DNA from: Syntrophobacteria bacterium
GTDB taxonomy: Bacteria > Desulfobacterota > Syntrophobacteria > JARFUL01
Direction of reading: 5' to 3'
Length of the DNA: 6,023 bases
Assembly (NCBI GenBank): GCA_029289015.1
Contig: JARFUL010000321.1
Location: 1 to 6,023, forward strand
In this document: in pieces, positions 5,833-6,023 of the stretch
Layout of the letters: every line of letters begins with the position of its first letter
Position numbering within the stretch: position 1 is the first letter of the stretch
Translations under genes and position numbers: made by a program
Notes under the pieces: generated by a model
Told to the model about the DNA's origin: nothing
The model's database searches: none
Seen by the model: the letters and a program-made list of their open reading frames with translations, nothing else

Positions 5833-5858
5833 GGGCCACTGGCCCCCGGATCATCCGG
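5833..5858. repeat. Two abutting 13-base palindromes after the helicase stop codon
   Basis: GGGCCA-C-TGGCCC (5833-5845) is followed without a gap by CCGGAT-C-ATCCGG (5846-5858). Each is a perfect six-base inverted repeat around a single central base, or a five-pair stem with a three-base loop as RNA. The second one ends exactly at the helicase TAA codon. They may end or protect the helicase mRNA, or be protein-binding sites. No T tract follows on the minus strand, so a rho-independent terminator is not supported. Confidence 0.5.
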
Positions 5859-6023
5859 TTAGAAGAGCCCCATCTGCTTCGGCCTCCTGGGCCTTCTCTT
5901 TTTGGTTTTGTCTTCTGAAATCTCGAGCCCCGCGTCTCTGATGAACCTGGAAGGCCCGCGGGCTAGCCTCTCGCCGAACACGGACCGGTCTCTGGAAAAA
6001 GTAAGGTAGAGCCTCTCCTTGGC
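5859..6023 (-). CDS. UvrD/Rep-family ATP-dependent DNA helicase, C-terminal end only
   Basis: The frame is open from the right edge of the window to TAA at 5861-5859, giving 54 residues of a protein whose remainder lies outside. It begins AKERLYLTFSRDRSVFGER, followed by G-P-S-R-F-I. This is the hallmark end of superfamily 1A helicases: the A-x-E-x-L-x-L-T strand after motif VI, then [NP]-P-S-R-F-[LI], as in UvrD, PcrA and Rep. Only about 27 residues follow the SRF motif. The Tudor-like C-terminal domain that extends E. coli UvrD and PcrA past this point is therefore absent. The tail is strongly basic (K-K-R-R-P-R-R-P-K) and ends in Q-M-G-L-F, which resembles the sliding-clamp-binding consensus Q-L-[SD]-L-F. 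The reading frame shares the strand of the genes downstream. I cannot tell UvrD, PcrA and Rep apart from this fragment, and a nuclease-fused relative (AddA-like) is less likely. The role inferred is DNA repair or replication-fork restart. Confidence 0.82.
   Translation of the reverse strand, partial: AKERLYLTFSRDRSVFGERLARGPSRFIRDAGLEISEDKTKKRRPRRPKQMGLF

Larger units (their letters stand above)
5599..5858. other. Palindrome-rich intergenic region between the helicase and M20 genes
   Basis: This 260-base region is the largest non-coding stretch in the window, and I see no credible open reading frame in it. From left to right it holds the M20 ribosome-binding site, a TAACCGGTTA palindrome, a dRS3-like hairpin (5635-5654), an AT-rich patch (about 5658-5720) and a nested inverted repeat (5725-5785). 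Next come a small stem AAGTC-GCG-GACTT (5815-5827) and two abutting 13-base palindromes (5833-5845 and 5846-5858) that end at the helicase stop codon. No promoter with convincing -35 and -10 boxes for the M20 gene was found, although the AT-rich patch is the likeliest place. Confidence 0.6.

Noticed and set aside
5810..5880. A structured non-coding RNA with a three-way junction
   Set aside because: A closing stem (5829-5835 with 5869-5875) can be drawn around one palindrome, but it overlaps the other hairpin arm and helicase codons. It matches no RNA family I know and cannot be supported without covariation.
1..6023. CRISPR array, prophage, insertion sequence, toxin-antitoxin or defence cassette
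   Set aside because: I found no regularly spaced repeats, transposase or integrase motifs, tRNA-linked attachment sites or defence-type domains. Every gene but the lipoprotein belongs to a common conserved family.

Overview
This window looks like ordinary chromosomal housekeeping DNA from a GC-rich bacterium. Codon third positions are strongly G/C, and three of the five complete genes start with GTG. The PurB is the short, B. subtilis-like type. LepB has a single membrane anchor, NadE is the short ammonia-dependent type, and the M20 enzyme is a type I associate with archaea and deep-branching bacteria. Together these would suit a Desulfobacterota- or Nitrospirota-like organism, but that is an inference and the lineage is not proven by the sequence.

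Layout. At the left edge a plus-strand SAM-dependent methyltransferase (1-778) runs in from outside the window; its N-terminus is missing. It converges on a long minus-strand series. In transcription order this series is: the C-terminal tail of a UvrD/Rep-type DNA helicase (6023-5859, cut by the right edge), a 260-base intergenic region rich in palindromes, an M20 metallo-hydrolase (5598-4369), signal peptidase I lepB (4283-3555), NAD+ synthetase nadE (3532-2810), adenylosuccinate lyase purB (2706-1402) and an uncharacterised lipoprotein (1405-806).

How the genes are linked. lepB and nadE are 22 bases apart and are very likely co-transcribed. purB and the lipoprotein overlap by four bases (ATGA), so they are probably translationally coupled. 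The 103-base nadE-purB gap is AT-rich and holds a plausible sigma70-type promoter with an extended -10, so purB-lipoprotein may have its own transcription start. The genes do not form one pathway: they cover purine synthesis, NAD synthesis, protein export, peptide or amide hydrolysis and DNA repair.

I found no phage, CRISPR, toxin-antitoxin, transposase or defence system, and no convincing new system. The more interesting details are small. They are a clamp-binding-like motif at the very end of the helicase, a dRS3-like repeat and clustered palindromes before the M20 gene, a hairpin over the predicted purB transcription start, and PurB terminal glycine codons that double as the ribosome-binding site of the lipoprotein gene.
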